Assembly: GCF_001761485.1 (NCBI RefSeq)
Contig: NC_090773.1
Span: forward strand, 744,001-808,000
Reading direction: 5' to 3'
Length of the DNA stretch: 64,000 nucleotides
Origin: Yarrowia lipolytica
Taxonomy: Eukaryota; Ascomycota; Dipodascomycetes; Dipodascales
Positions 10,915-21,123 of the stretch are shown one piece after another; the stretch's first letter is position 1, and each line of letters begins with the position of its first letter. Under the pieces are notes generated by a model. It searched no databases. It saw nothing but the letters and a program-made list of their open reading frames with translations, and was not told where the DNA came from. Both the position numbers and the translations under genes were made by a program.

Positions 10915-11850
10915 ATGCGATTAACTATCTTGGCCTCACTGGTGACTCTCGCCATGGCCGACTTTGCCAGCGACCTGAAACTCGCCCAGCAATGCAAGTT
11001 CAACCTCTCGGCCGAACCCATGCCCATCCATTCCCACAACGACTACACCCGAGCCACGCCGTTGTTCGAGGCTCTGTCCTACGGCTGTCTGTCAGTAGAG
11101 GCCGACGTGTGGTGGGTAAACGACGAGCTCGAGGTCGGCCACGTGCCCACAGACCTGGTCCAGGGCAAGACCCTCGCCTCGCTCTACATTGAGCCTCTGG
11201 TCGATCTGCTGAAGTGCCAGAACAAGAACCCCGGAGGCGATGGTCTCAACGGAATTTACTCCCAGAACGCTACCCAGCCCCTGCAGCTGCTCATTGACGT
11301 CAAGACTGACGGGCTGACCACCTGGCCCCATGTTGTCGAGGCCCTGGAGCCTCTTCGAGAACGGGGATGGCTCACTTTCCTGGCCAATGGCACCATCCAC
11401 GAGCGAGCCATCACCGTGGTCGGAACCGGAAACACTCCTCTCTCGCTCATCGAAGACACCGACACCCGAGACTACTTCTTTGACGGCCCTCTCAACAATG
11501 TCTCCAATCTGACCGCCTCTGTTGCCCCTCTGGCATCCACAAACTTCTTTGAGGACATTGGAATTGTGTGGCAGCCCTGGTCGCCTTTCCTGGTCGCCAA
11601 CCAGATCAAGAAGGTGCAGAGACAGGTCGATGCTGCTCACGCTCTCGGAATCAAGGCCCGATACTGGAACACTCCCGGATGGCCCTCTGGACTGAGAGAT
11701 GGAGTCATGTCCACTCTGTGGGAGCAGGGCAATGTCGACTACCTCAACGCCGACGACCTGGCTGCTGCTGTCGCCGTTATCAAGGGCGAGTCTCCCAAGT
11801 TCATCTTTTATGGACCAGGAACATTTCTCACTGATAGCCAGTCAGACTAA
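10915..11850 (+). CDS. AIM6: AIM6-like secreted phosphodiesterase-fold protein
   Basis: A 311-residue protein of the fungal AIM6 family, which has a PLC-like phosphodiesterase TIM-barrel fold. The name comes from a baker's-yeast mitochondrial-inheritance phenotype and the reaction is not established. The first 15 residues (MRLTILASLVTLAMA) form a signal peptide. Candidate catalytic and metal residues sit where this fold puts them: HSHNDY (39-44), then VEADVW (61-66, with Glu and Asp). The frame is open upstream to an ATG at 10843, but I chose 10915 because only that start exposes the signal peptide at the N terminus. Several NxS/T sites (for example NVSNLTAS) fit a secreted or vacuolar glycoprotein. 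Confidence 0.85.
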   Translation: MRLTILASLVTLAMADFASDLKLAQQCKFNLSAEPMPIHSHNDYTRATPLFEALSYGCLSVEADVWWVNDELEVGHVPTDLVQGKTLASLYIEPLVDLLKCQNKNPGGDGLNGIYSQNATQPLQLLIDVKTDGLTTWPHVVEALEPLRERGWLTFLANGTIHERAITVVGTGNTPLSLIEDTDTRDYFFDGPLNNVSNLTASVAPLASTNFFEDIGIVWQPWSPFLVANQIKKVQRQVDAAHALGIKARYWNTPGWPSGLRDGVMSTLWEQGNVDYLNADDLAAAVAVIKGESPKFIFYGPGTFLTDSQSD

Positions 11851-12274
11851 TTGAGAAGCAAGACTTATTGTGAGTAACCGGTCTGATAGATGGAATGGCC
11901 AGGCCTCACAGCTTCCATGGACATGGCACGTGTCCTTGACCATTCGCCGATAGTCGCTCTTTGAAGTTCGGTGCAAGAGAGCACCCTAATGAAACCACAG
12001 AAACATTTTGACAACCCATTCCTGCGTACGACACTCTAACGTAATATATATGTTATTATTGGTACACGAGTACGTACGATACTTGTATCGGTACTCGTAC
12101 TACTGAAGTTTCCGAACATTGTAGAAATTACGTAAGCTCCGAATTACATAAGCTCGGAAATTAAAGCCTTTGTTTACTTTGGTAAATAAAGTTCTTTGAA
12201 TAAGGTTAAGGTATAACGTGATACTGATGAGAGGCACGATCTCTGAGTGGGAGGTAAAAAAAAAAAATGGAGAC
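11851..12274. other. intergenic, 3' flank of AIM6-like gene and of tRNA-Phe
   Basis: No gene seen. TACTTGTA (12080-12087) and TACTCGTA (about 12093-12100) lie close together. An A12 run at 12256-12267 is a T-run on the tRNA's strand and could serve as a backup pol III terminator. Confidence 0.5.
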
Positions 12275-12301
12275 CGAAAACTCGGGAAAAAAGGAATGCA
12301 A
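12275..12301. repeat. direct repeat flanking tRNA-Phe, copy 1
   Basis: CGAAAACTCGGG followed by an A-rich stretch and GGAATGCAA. A similar sequence occurs at 12495-12518 on the other side of the tRNA gene. Both copies lie just after an A-run. Confidence 0.7.
12287..12292 (-). terminator. pol III terminator of tRNA-Phe
   Basis: Six A on the plus strand (T6 on the tRNA strand), 28 bases past the tRNA 3' end. It is the first run long enough to stop RNA polymerase III. Confidence 0.6.
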
Positions 12302-12319
12302 CCACAGTTGCCGACGTAT

Positions 12320-12409
12320 TGCGAATTCTGTGGATCGAACACAGGACCTCCAGATTTCAAGACTGAGAATTACTTCAGTCTGGCGCTCTCCCAACTGAGC
12401 TAAATCCGC
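12320..12409 (-). tRNA. tRNA-Phe (anticodon GAA), with 17-nt intron
   Basis: Read on the minus strand from GCGGATTTAGCTCAG (acceptor and D arm with box A) to GTTCGATCC (T arm, box B) and GAATTCGCA. Exon 1 (12409-12373) ends with anticodon GAA plus G37, exon 2 is 12355-12320, and the intron is 12372-12356. Removing the intron leaves 73 nt that close the cloverleaf fully: acceptor GCGGATT pairs with AATTCGC, and the T stem is CTGTG/CACAG. The intron sits at the universal 37/38 position, as in most eukaryotic nuclear tRNA introns. There is no fused 5S rRNA gene downstream. Confidence 0.96.
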
Positions 12410-12494
12410 GAATTTCTGAAATTTTGGTGACCGTGAGGACTGAGTTTTGATCGGGGATTATATAAGCGGCGAATCATTAGAAATAAAAAAAAGG

Positions 12495-12518
12495 CGAAAA
12501 CTCGGGGAAATGGATGCA
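12495..12518. repeat. direct repeat flanking tRNA-Phe, copy 2
   Basis: CGAAAACTCGGGGAAA then TGGATGCAA, matching the copy at 12275-12301 with a few differences. It lies about 86 bases upstream of the tRNA 5' end. Confidence 0.65.
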
Positions 12519-12868
12519 AAAAATAGATGTGAGAAAAACGACTTATAATATGGTATCTTTTGAAGTTAGTCTATCACATTTTGGAGATTCCTTTTGATTT
12601 ACTGGTTTTGTTTAAAATTATTTATTTTTTCAGTTTAAATGTCGATAAATTTTGTTTAAAATTGGTAATTTGGTAAATTTATAATTTGAGAGAGCTAGGA
12701 GTTTGTAGAGATGGTTTGAGTGGATTATACTCCCGATTGGCTACTATATGTTCTCAATGGAGTATGTACTGTACTCGTACAACTACTATTTCAACCTGTT
12801 AATAGCATCTACTCACGCCAAAGCTCACAAGTTCATTATTCAATATCAGAAAGTCCGTTGACTGTTGC
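12519..12868. other. AT-rich intergenic DNA, 3' flank of the SDR gene
   Basis: No gene seen. It has imperfect repeats of TTTGTTTAAAATT (12606-12670) and a TACTCGTA near 12773. It ends at the stop codon of the minus-strand dehydrogenase. Confidence 0.5.
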
Positions 12869-13615
12869 CTACAAAGCAGCCATGGCCTTGTCGACGGAGA
12901 GAATGGCCCCGGAGACCTGCAGGTTGGTGGCAAAGTAATAGGCAGCTCCGGCAATGGATTCCTTGTCCACGTCTCCGTTGTCATCCTTTTCCTGGAACGG
13001 CGATGGTTCCGGCAGCTCCATGAACTCGGTCATGGCAGTTCTGACGTATCCGGGGCAGATGGCGTTGGCTCGGATGGCATGGGCTCCTCCTTCGATGGCC
13101 AGGGCTTTGGTGAACATGATGATTCCACCCTTGGACGCCGAGTACACAGTGAGGGCCGGAGTAACTGCTCTGAGTCCCAGAATGGACGAGATGTTGATGA
13201 CCACACCATTGCCCTGGGCCTTGGTCCGAGAGTCTTCCCGCTCGAACCACGCCTCCATGGCGTATTTGGTGAGCTTGATGACGCCCGTGAGGTTGGTGGC
13301 GATGATTCGCTCAATCAGGCTGGTTTCCATGCCCTCCAGGAAGCCTCCATTTCCTATTCCGGCTCCGTTGAGCAGAATGTCGACTTTGGAGAAGTCCACG
13401 GGGGGTCGGTCGTTCTTGGTCACATCGTAGAAGTGGCCCTCGTGCTTCTGGCCCTCGGGCGCCACCAGCTTGGGCAGCATTTCATCAAGGGTTTCCTTGT
13501 TGTAGTCCAGAATGATCACTTTGGCGCCATTTTGGGCAAACTTGGTACAGATGGCAAATCCAATGCCGCCCGAGCCGCCCGAAACAACCGCTGTTTTTCC
13601 GCTGAGTTCTCCCAT
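12869..13615 (-). CDS. short-chain dehydrogenase/reductase, classical type
   Basis: A 248-residue NAD(P)-dependent oxidoreductase. The Rossmann cofactor loop is GGSGGIG (13-19), preceded by the usual beta strand. LLNGAG (81-86) is the NNAG-equivalent, SS at 143-144 supplies the catalytic Ser, and YSASK (158-162) gives the Tyr and Lys. An acidic residue at the end of beta-2 (LDY, 37) suggests NAD rather than NADP. The overall look is close to fungal 15-hydroxyprostaglandin dehydrogenase-like proteins, but the substrate cannot be read from sequence. The frame is open to an ATG at 13651. I prefer 13615 because the outer ATG lies only about 20 bases from the TATA box and the inner one gives the normal N terminus. 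Confidence 0.88.
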   Translation of the reverse strand: MGELSGKTAVVSGGSGGIGFAICTKFAQNGAKVIILDYNKETLDEMLPKLVAPEGQKHEGHFYDVTKNDRPPVDFSKVDILLNGAGIGNGGFLEGMETSLIERIIATNLTGVIKLTKYAMEAWFEREDSRTKAQGNGVVINISSILGLRAVTPALTVYSASKGGIIMFTKALAIEGGAHAIRANAICPGYVRTAMTEFMELPEPSPFQEKDDNGDVDKESIAGAAYYFATNLQVSGAILSVDKAMAAL

Positions 13616-13671
13616 GTTAGGTGAGTGGTGTGAGTCAATTGGAGACAGCAAAGAGATGGAAGCCCCCCAGC

Positions 13672-13679
13672 TATATATA
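13672..13679 (-). promoter_or_regulatory. TATA box of the SDR gene
   Basis: A TATATATA element lies about 60 bases before the chosen start at 13615, good spacing for a yeast core promoter. It supports the inner start codon. Confidence 0.55.
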
Positions 13680-15073
13680 CCGGATTAGCTTAGACAACCA
13701 GGCTAACCAAAGGGTCGATAGAGTTGTGTGGGGTAGAAGAGGAGGAGAACAAGTTGGTTTTGGGAGGAGGAAATAACACAGCACGCTGTGGGGCCGGGGT
13801 ACGGCGGCTTTTGTACGTGTATTTATATTCGCAAAGTCGTGTTTGTGCACCTACCACTTGACCTGTGTAGCTAATGCGTCGAGACCGGCTCCTGTCATCT
13901 CAGCAGTGCAGTACAGGCGAATATACATCCGGAGCCGCTAACAAGGCGGGGGGCCGGTAGCCTGTGAAAAAGGTGTCCCTACGTACGTACCTATAAGAGA
14001 AGACATGTATGATTGGGGAGGGGAAAAGGTATAGAGAGTATCCGGGGGGATCGGAAAAGGAGATTTATTGCCAGCAGATCAACTCGGGGTGACGTGATGC
14101 TCCCGCCATTGACAACGCTCTTGGCTGAATGTTTGGCTGTCACTTTTGACAGATGACCTCGGCACATCACTAGTCTGGATCCAAGGCTGGTACTAGCGAC
14201 CGGGGTGGACGCAATTAGCACCACAGACACACTACAATAGCAAACAGGGTAAGACATGGATGTGGTGAATTGACAGAGACCGGTTTGGGTACAATTGTGG
14301 AGTATATGGAGGATTATTCATCACTGCATTATCGACGTGCACCTGCATAATCGGGCGACATTTGAGCGCGCAAAAGTTGGTGAAGTAACGGGTGAATTCG
14401 AGATGATCGGGTTCAACACGAGATTCAGAGAGATGTATTGTTTTTGAGCAGTTCAGCTGGTGGAGCCCAAGTACAAGATGGAGAACCTGTCCATCTCACA
14501 CAACTGAGTCTGGACCTGTCTGCAGGACTTCAACGTCGAATCTGAAGAAACCATTGAGATCACCCACGCCCACCTTGCACCACCAGTTCAACAACGATCT
14601 TCAGAATGGAGAATGACTCAACGTCTGGATCTGGGGCCATTTTTCCTACAAAAATTGCGCCATTGGAATCCCCTACAAACACTGATTCCAACAAGACCAC
14701 TCATTTCTTTATCGGGTCAAAATTCAGTCAATTGTAGGTTGAGTAAACCACCCCTCCGAACATCTGCACCGTCACTACAGTGGGTACTAGCAAGTAGCAC
14801 CAATATTCCAACAACCAGGGTCAATTGATCGAAAATCAACCGTCATGGTCCCCATATCTTCCCCGAGACACCAGTGTATGACCCAAACCTGTTTAAATCT
14901 CCCTTTCAACCCCACTTGGAACCCACTTTGACCCTCTCCGAAACCTACAAGTAGCCTGTGCGAGAGTTGCACTACACCAGCACTACGAGTGGATTTTATG
15001 ATACAGCGCTCGAAGAAACTAGACACAAAAAAACAGAGCTATTAATCGAGCGCGACCAGAAAAAACGTTCACC
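13680..15073. other. intergenic DNA and probable Ylli 5' untranslated region
   Basis: The left part is the upstream region of the SDR gene. From roughly 14450 onward the base composition becomes C/A-rich like the LINE ORFs, so some of 14450-15073 is probably the LINE's 5' UTR. I could not place the left boundary, because no copy of the sequence after the poly(A) (CCGTAGCTACAG) was found here to mark a target-site duplication. A TACAAGTA occurs at 14946-14953. Confidence 0.45.
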
Positions 15074-17218
15074 ATGGAAACAGCGCAAGCCCAAGCTTCG
15101 GCGGGTAACTCCTTGGGCGCTCCGAACCCCCCACCTCCTGATTTATCGCGAGGTGATGGAGCCACCTCAACCGAAACCCCCAACCAAACCGACATTGAAA
15201 AAATCCAAAAAAACGACAAAAACGATGAAAACAACAAAAAAAACGACAAAAACGACAAAAACGACAAAAAAAACGACAACAATATCACCCTCAACGCCTG
15301 GAAGAGCAAGGCCGAAGTCAAGGCTCTCCTGACATCGAACCCCTCCACACTCAAATTCAACCTCAACAAGGAGCGAATTTCGGAGCCCCTTGCGGCGCCG
15401 AATGGTAGGCATACCTCCGGCCGTTTCAACGTGTCCTATGTAGCCAGCAAGGAAAACTTCTTCCGAAGAGCTCTTGACCGCTCCGCCACCCCTGATTGGA
15501 ATCTTCCTATCTCCATGTTCCTCGAGCACCTCGATAACGCCGCTGAAGTCGACGAGAAGGACACCATCAGTGTCCTCGAGGGCGTCATCGAAAAGTTCGA
15601 CGAGATCAAGGGTCAGGTTGGTCTGGCGGAGTTTGACCTGTCCAGGCACAACCTAGACATCGTCCCCCACCTGATCGACCAGATTAACTTAGAACAGGAC
15701 CCTGAAGACTGCTACCAAGTGGGAAATGGTTGGCACTACCTGACGTCGGACGCCCTCACTGACCCCCACGAACAACGAATGGCTGTCATTCTGGAGACAG
15801 TTAGTCTCATTGTTGAGGCCAATACTCAAGATTATCGCATCATGAGGAAGGGCTCGGCTAACCCTGCTGGACGAAGAGTACTTTACTACTTCAACCTACC
15901 CTCGTACATGAAGATGGAGCGTCAGACGGAGGATGCTTTCAAGATCCACCTCAACGCTATTCTCAACCAGTTCGACGTAGACATTGATCAGGCCATTCCA
16001 GGTTCCTCCCTCTTGAGTGGCACCCTTCTGATGACCTCTGCCAACCATCAGAACATCTCGGGTCCTGTGATCGCAGTTCGTGCTCTCCTAGGCTCCACCC
16101 TGCCCCAGACCATCCCCGACTTCTTCGTCAACCTGGATCCCACCAAGGCTAGGCTTACCGGCTCAAAGTTGATCAAGATGCACTTCGCCAACGGCGATAA
16201 CATCTGTGTTAAGTGCAAGAGCACTAAGCACATCCGGGAGGCCTGCCCCGAGAAAGACATGGTCACTCCCAAGATCTTCCGCACCCGCGCTCACCAGGGT
16301 ACCCTCCCACAGAGAGGTAAAGCCCTTGCTTCCATCCATGCCCCATCCACCGTGGAGCCCCCGGTCCAAACTCGCAAGTTCCACCACACGCCTGCTACTC
16401 ACCAGTGGGAGACCGTCGGCACTAAGTCCCCTAGACATAGACGGACTCGAGACACGTCCCCCCAACCCACCGGTCAGAAGCCCCTCCGATCTTACTACAA
16501 CTTTGAAGTCTTGAGCGACAAAACCGGAGAGGACACACCCGAAGAGACCGAGCAAACTAACCAGCTGCCCTCTACGAACCAGCAGCATGGAACTCAGAAT
16601 CTACCCATCAACATCCCCGCCTCCGAGGAAGACACAGTTCCCGACGACCAGGAAACGGAACAGGCTGACGTATCCATGAACGGCTTTGACACCCAGCCTG
16701 ACGCACTTGCTCACCCTGAAGTAGCCCCTGATGTCACCCAGTTTCTTCCCCCCGCTACCCCGCTTAACACCGAGGCCACCAACAACGGCCTTCCCCACGA
16801 CCACACCAGTCCCAACACGACCAACCAAACACAACCCCCCCCCGGAAGTATCCACGAGGGCCGACCCCGAGGAGGGCACACCACCTCCAGTTTCTCTGGC
16901 GAGCCCTCTCACACCACGCTCGGCAAGAAGCACATTGCGGTCTTCCAGACCGCCTCGAGCGAGGTTCCGGTGCAAATCCTGAACCCGGACAGGTCGGAGA
17001 ACAGACTCTGCTGGCTGCCTTCTCAGGAGGTAGCAAAGTTCATTGACGGGAGGTGCCCGACATTCCTGTCTACATGCCACTTCAAAGTTTTCCACGACGG
17101 TGCGACACTCAGCTCGGTAGACGAGATTGTAGAACCCCCGAACAGTCCCCCGAACCCCCCTAGGGTGACCACTCTCCATGAGGTGGACACAATGCTCCGA
17201 CCGGGGCAGAACCAGTAA
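15074..17218 (+). CDS. Ylli LINE ORF1 (nucleic-acid-binding protein)
   Basis: A 714-residue protein, probably the RNA-binding partner of the LINE ribonucleoprotein. The start is in a good context (CACCATGG). Residues about 40-75 are a Lys/Asn/Asp repeat (KNDKNDKNDKK) from the tandem AAAAACGAC tract. A folded-looking region spans about 80-370. A retroviral-type zinc knuckle follows, C378-x2-C381-x4-H386-x4-C391, in CVKCKSTKHIREAC. The last 300 residues are Pro/Thr/Glu-rich and low in hydrophobics, so probably disordered. The frame is fully open, and the stop is two bases before the ORF2 ATG. Confidence 0.93.
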   Translation: METAQAQASAGNSLGAPNPPPPDLSRGDGATSTETPNQTDIEKIQKNDKNDENNKKNDKNDKNDKKNDNNITLNAWKSKAEVKALLTSNPSTLKFNLNKERISEPLAAPNGRHTSGRFNVSYVASKENFFRRALDRSATPDWNLPISMFLEHLDNAAEVDEKDTISVLEGVIEKFDEIKGQVGLAEFDLSRHNLDIVPHLIDQINLEQDPEDCYQVGNGWHYLTSDALTDPHEQRMAVILETVSLIVEANTQDYRIMRKGSANPAGRRVLYYFNLPSYMKMERQTEDAFKIHLNAILNQFDVDIDQAIPGSSLLSGTLLMTSANHQNISGPVIAVRALLGSTLPQTIPDFFVNLDPTKARLTGSKLIKMHFANGDNICVKCKSTKHIREACPEKDMVTPKIFRTRAHQGTLPQRGKALASIHAPSTVEPPVQTRKFHHTPATHQWETVGTKSPRHRRTRDTSPQPTGQKPLRSYYNFEVLSDKTGEDTPEETEQTNQLPSTNQQHGTQNLPINIPASEEDTVPDDQETEQADVSMNGFDTQPDALAHPEVAPDVTQFLPPATPLNTEATNNGLPHDHTSPNTTNQTQPPPGSIHEGRPRGGHTTSSFSGEPSHTTLGKKHIAVFQTASSEVPVQILNPDRSENRLCWLPSQEVAKFIDGRCPTFLSTCHFKVFHDGATLSSVDEIVEPPNSPPNPPRVTTLHEVDTMLRPGQNQ
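15205..15280 (+). repeat. AAAAACGAC tandem repeat inside ORF1
   Basis: Nine-base units AAAAACGAC with irregular extra A-runs, kept in frame as Lys-Asn-Asp repeats. Such tracts vary in length between copies and strains. Confidence 0.8.
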
Positions 17219-17220
17219 GC

Positions 17221-20200
17221 ATGTCTTTCACCTCTACTACCACCCCTTCTAAAGCCCCATGTAAGAGCACCCAGGCCAAAATGAAATCTCCGAATGTTAA
17301 AGTCATCACGGCTAACATCGGCGGTTTTAAGATGGCGGAAGCGCTTAACCGATTACCCGACACCATTGTAAACATTATTCGAACTACTCACTACCCCGAT
17401 CTCGTCCTTCTTCAAGAGACGAACTGGGTGGACTCCTCCCTACAAACCGCTCAACAAATCATTTCAAACTCGCCCTACCCGGGGGGCAGACACTACACCC
17501 TCCTCGGCTCCACAGCTGGTGTTTCTAATAGAAGCGTCGGCGTGGGGCTAGTCTATTCCGACAACGTCACCATCACAAACTTTACAACAGTTTTTGAATA
17601 CTTCCCAGCCCTAGACAACAGACTGTGTTTGGCCGACGTGCACATCAAAGGCACCGACAGACACCTATCGCTGATCAACGTATACGCACCAAACGAGCAG
17701 GGAGCCTCCCCCTTCACTAACCGGCAGTTCTACCAGTCACTAGACGACTATCTACGCCTCCATCCCTGCCAATACCCCCTGATAGCGGCAGGCGATTGGA
17801 ACGCGGTCGCCTCCAACGACGGCAGGATTGGCGAAAAAGTGACGACTCACCTTAAGGACTTCTTAGCTAACTGGGACTTACTAGACACCTACACTCTAAT
17901 CAGCAAACACAGAAAAGGCCTCTACACTCACACCAACAACAGCCGCGGAGCTGGCAGGCGCCTGGATCAGCTGCACATCTCTTCGACACTCTCACAGTGG
18001 ATCAAATCCACACAACTGGTAACCAACAAGCAGGGTCACAACATCACGAAGTCCTCTCACCACGCGGTCCAATTCGTCTTTAACTTTGGCAACCTCACCC
18101 AGCGACAAGACAGAGGCCCAGGCACCTGGAGGATGCCCTGGTGGGTTTTTGATACAGAGTACATTGCTTGGCTCAAGTTCCACGTCAAATCCATTCTGAA
18201 GCGATATGGTCCTTTGAAGCCCAGCCTGAAGCTGCAATGCCTGAAAGAAAACATTAAGGTCACCATCCAACAGGAAGCCAAAAACCGCGCACTTCGAGAT
18301 TCCAACCACCCAGACAACAGACGCCGCGAGGCCCTCATGGCAACAGCCTCAGACTGGCAAGCCTACCCAGCTAACGAGCCATACCCGATGCTCCATGCTC
18401 GGGTCGAACAATCCAAGCAACAGATGGAGATCCACTCCCTACGGAACCACCAAGGCCGAGTGAAGACCGACACCTCCTCTCTCTGCGACATCTCAGCTCG
18501 ATACTTTGACAACATCTTCGACAGAGCTGCCGATATCAACGACACCGACGACAGCGCCTTTTTAGACCTCTTCCCCGAAGAAACCCGGAGGGTGAATACA
18601 GCTAACCCAAGCCTGGACTCGTCTTTTACCAAGGAGGAGATCTTCGATACCATCAAGGCGTCTACGCACAACAGCGCGCCAGGGCCAGACGGCATCCCGT
18701 ACAGGTTCTACCGCGACTGCTGGGATGAGCTGGGGGACTTGATGACGGACGTCTACAACGAAGCTGGAGCCGACTCGCCCATCAGCACCGAACGCAACAC
18801 CGCTATCATCAAACTACTGTACAAGTCGGGAGATCAGGCCGACATCTCCAACTACAGGCCTATTTCTTTGATCAACACAGAGGTGAAGATCTACACACAG
18901 CTCATTAACAAAGCCATCCAGAACATTCTTCCGGACAGCATTCACGGCGCCCAAAACGGTTTCGTACCGGGTCGACACATCACTAACAATCTCGACACCA
19001 TGGATCATTTTTGCAACGCCTACTCCCAGCTGAACATGGGTTGGGTCGTAGGATCACTGGACTTCCGGAAAGCCTACGACACTATCAGCCAGAGTTGGGT
19101 GATAAAGACGCTTCGAAATGTGGGTGTCTCGGAACTGATGATCAACCGTATCCTAGCTGTACAACAGAACGCAGTAACGAGAATCAACATCAGAGGTGTC
19201 CTATCTCGCCCAGTCCGCATCAAGATCGGAGTGAGACAAGGATGCCCTCTCTCTCCAACCCTCTTCATCATCGCAGTAGACGCACTTGTGCGTCGTCTGG
19301 ACCGAGAGATGTTTGGACTGGCCCCAGGCCTGCCACTATCCCACCACCACACCACTGGGCACAGGCCGCCACAACCCCCTACTCACCCGGAGGCAGTGGC
19401 AGCTGGACACATGAAGGTGTCGGCTTTCGCGGACGACATAGCGGTGTTCCTCAACAACATCCAGGACGTGGCCACGGTTGGTAGAGTGCTCTGCCTCTTC
19501 CAACGGGTCTCAGGCCTCACACTAAACCCGTCAAAGACGGTGCTTCAGAAGATCGGCCCCCCCGATTGTTTTGTTCCACTAACCTTTATTGACGCAGAAT
19601 GGCAGCGAACAATTGACGCCACCTGGCCAACCGACAACAACACACGACAGGCCCCGACGCTCCGGACATCTGACAACATTTTCCGGTACCTCGGAGTACA
19701 CTTCGGAAATCGCGAAAGGTTGGACACGCACTACGCTCAGATCAAGGAGGACCTCAAGGAGTCGCTGCGACGCCTTTCACTATGGGGTCTCCCCTATTAC
19801 AGCAAGGCGTGGATGATCAACATCTACTTCTTCTCGAAACTGAATTTCCTTGGACCCTACGTCAGCCAGATCGACAACACCTTCATCCGAGAGCTGAACG
19901 AACTAGCGTGCGACAAGATCAACAAATTATCACCCGACAAAACACGCAAAACCTTCAGCAATGGTTTCATCCAAACTCCGGTAGGCAGAGGAGGACTGAA
20001 CCTGCGGGACATGGGACGTTTCATGGTGTGCCTGAAGGCCGCTCGGGCTTACAGGTTCTTCCATGGCTCATCGCCGGCCCTTTGGGACTGCACCTTCCAG
20101 TTCTACAGCAGAACTCACAGTCTCACACAGGAAAAGCCACACCAGCGCGTCGACTGCCGCTTTCCGACAGGCCAAGCTTGGGGCTACGCAGCCTCCCCCA

Positions 20201-21123
20201 CCATGCGAGACGCAATCAGAGCTTCTTTCGAGCTCAACAAGCCCCTCACCGCGGAACATGCCAACCCTCGAGAAGATCACGAGCCCTCTACAACAGACAC
20301 AGTTAATCACAGAATCTGGGAACGAAACCAGGTGAACGTGAGAGCAGCAGAATCTTTCCGGGAAGCACACGTCGACATCGCAGCCGCGAGACGATACCAT
20401 CCGGTCAGAATGGTGTCCACAGCGGAAATCGACCACCTCCGGTGGAGCATGGGACCACTTACTCTAGAGAACTTCATGTTTCACAAGACCTCGTCTCCCG
20501 ACTTGCCAAACTTCCCACACACACTTGCACGACCGAAGAAGTGGACTCAACGAAGCGACTACGGGGGCATCTCTGACGACATGGTCTGGCAGGAGGTAAT
20601 GCATGACCTTCGAAAACACTACATCGCCGACGCCAACAAAGCACAAGTTCTTCACCTCATGCGGATATCTCGACTTCCGCTCGTGAAATGGAGATACCCT
20701 GACGACCACGTTTTCACCAAGAAGAATCCAGGATGCGGGCTCTGTGATAAGGCCATCATTCAGGATCTGCACGAGCATATCTTCTGCAAGTGCGAAGTTC
20801 TTCTTTCCATGTTGACCAGGATGAAGATTCCGTCAGTGGACTCTCTAAAGGACTGGATCTTTACCGAGTCGAAATGTGGAGTACTCCCCTCTTTCCCAGG
20901 GCATGTGAACAGTGACGCCCCCCGGAAACATCAACAAGTCAAGACACGCAAATATCTGCGGGAATTGGCTTATGGGATCTGGAAGATGGAGAGATCCCTC
21001 CGGTACTCAGGGGACGACGCCACCCTGGGACATGTCCAACAGGGTTTGCTTCAATTCCTGAAGGAAGCCCAGATGTGTTTCTACGATGGACAACCGCCAG
21101 CACTTCACGATGAGCGAGAGTAG
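17221..21123 (+). CDS. Ylli LINE ORF2 (endonuclease and reverse transcriptase)
   Basis: A 1300-residue enzyme that would nick target DNA and prime reverse transcription of the element RNA. The N-terminal APE-like endonuclease (about 20-265) shows VITANIGG, LVLLQETNW, INVYAPN, GDWNAV, RRLDQLHIS and SSHHAV, the expected catalytic Asn, Glu, Asp and His blocks. The reverse transcriptase (about 470-800) shows SAPGPDGIPYRFY, YRPISLINTEVKI, GFVPGRHITNN, SLDFRKAYDTI, RQGCPLSPTLF and the catalytic FADD near 735-738. A C-terminal CxxCx8Hx4C motif lies at about 1172-1190 (CGLCDKAIIQDLHEHIFC). It is read in a different frame from ORF1, two bases after the ORF1 stop, so reinitiation after ORF1 is likely. 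The frame is intact end to end. Confidence 0.95.
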   Translation: MSFTSTTTPSKAPCKSTQAKMKSPNVKVITANIGGFKMAEALNRLPDTIVNIIRTTHYPDLVLLQETNWVDSSLQTAQQIISNSPYPGGRHYTLLGSTAGVSNRSVGVGLVYSDNVTITNFTTVFEYFPALDNRLCLADVHIKGTDRHLSLINVYAPNEQGASPFTNRQFYQSLDDYLRLHPCQYPLIAAGDWNAVASNDGRIGEKVTTHLKDFLANWDLLDTYTLISKHRKGLYTHTNNSRGAGRRLDQLHISSTLSQWIKSTQLVTNKQGHNITKSSHHAVQFVFNFGNLTQRQDRGPGTWRMPWWVFDTEYIAWLKFHVKSILKRYGPLKPSLKLQCLKENIKVTIQQEAKNRALRDSNHPDNRRREALMATASDWQAYPANEPYPMLHARVEQSKQQMEIHSLRNHQGRVKTDTSSLCDISARYFDNIFDRAADINDTDDSAFLDLFPEETRRVNTANPSLDSSFTKEEIFDTIKASTHNSAPGPDGIPYRFYRDCWDELGDLMTDVYNEAGADSPISTERNTAIIKLLYKSGDQADISNYRPISLINTEVKIYTQLINKAIQNILPDSIHGAQNGFVPGRHITNNLDTMDHFCNAYSQLNMGWVVGSLDFRKAYDTISQSWVIKTLRNVGVSELMINRILAVQQNAVTRINIRGVLSRPVRIKIGVRQGCPLSPTLFIIAVDALVRRLDREMFGLAPGLPLSHHHTTGHRPPQPPTHPEAVAAGHMKVSAFADDIAVFLNNIQDVATVGRVLCLFQRVSGLTLNPSKTVLQKIGPPDCFVPLTFIDAEWQRTIDATWPTDNNTRQAPTLRTSDNIFRYLGVHFGNRERLDTHYAQIKEDLKESLRRLSLWGLPYYSKAWMINIYFFSKLNFLGPYVSQIDNTFIRELNELACDKINKLSPDKTRKTFSNGFIQTPVGRGGLNLRDMGRFMVCLKAARAYRFFHGSSPALWDCTFQFYSRTHSLTQEKPHQRVDCRFPTGQAWGYAASPTMRDAIRASFELNKPLTAEHANPREDHEPSTTDTVNHRIWERNQVNVRAAESFREAHVDIAAARRYHPVRMVSTAEIDHLRWSMGPLTLENFMFHKTSSPDLPNFPHTLARPKKWTQRSDYGGISDDMVWQEVMHDLRKHYIADANKAQVLHLMRISRLPLVKWRYPDDHVFTKKNPGCGLCDKAIIQDLHEHIFCKCEVLLSMLTRMKIPSVDSLKDWIFTESKCGVLPSFPGHVNSDAPRKHQQVKTRKYLRELAYGIWKMERSLRYSGDDATLGHVQQGLLQFLKEAQMCFYDGQPPALHDERE

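Noticed and set aside
12250-12330. Possible tRNA-5S rRNA fusion next to tRNA-Phe, as known in this yeast
   Set aside because: No 5S internal promoter sequence follows the tRNA; the flank is A-rich with T-run terminators. The same holds for tRNA-Glu.
15167-17179. Minus-strand frames of 136-192 codons inside the LINE
   Set aside because: Shadows of ORF1; no independent start context or recognisable content.
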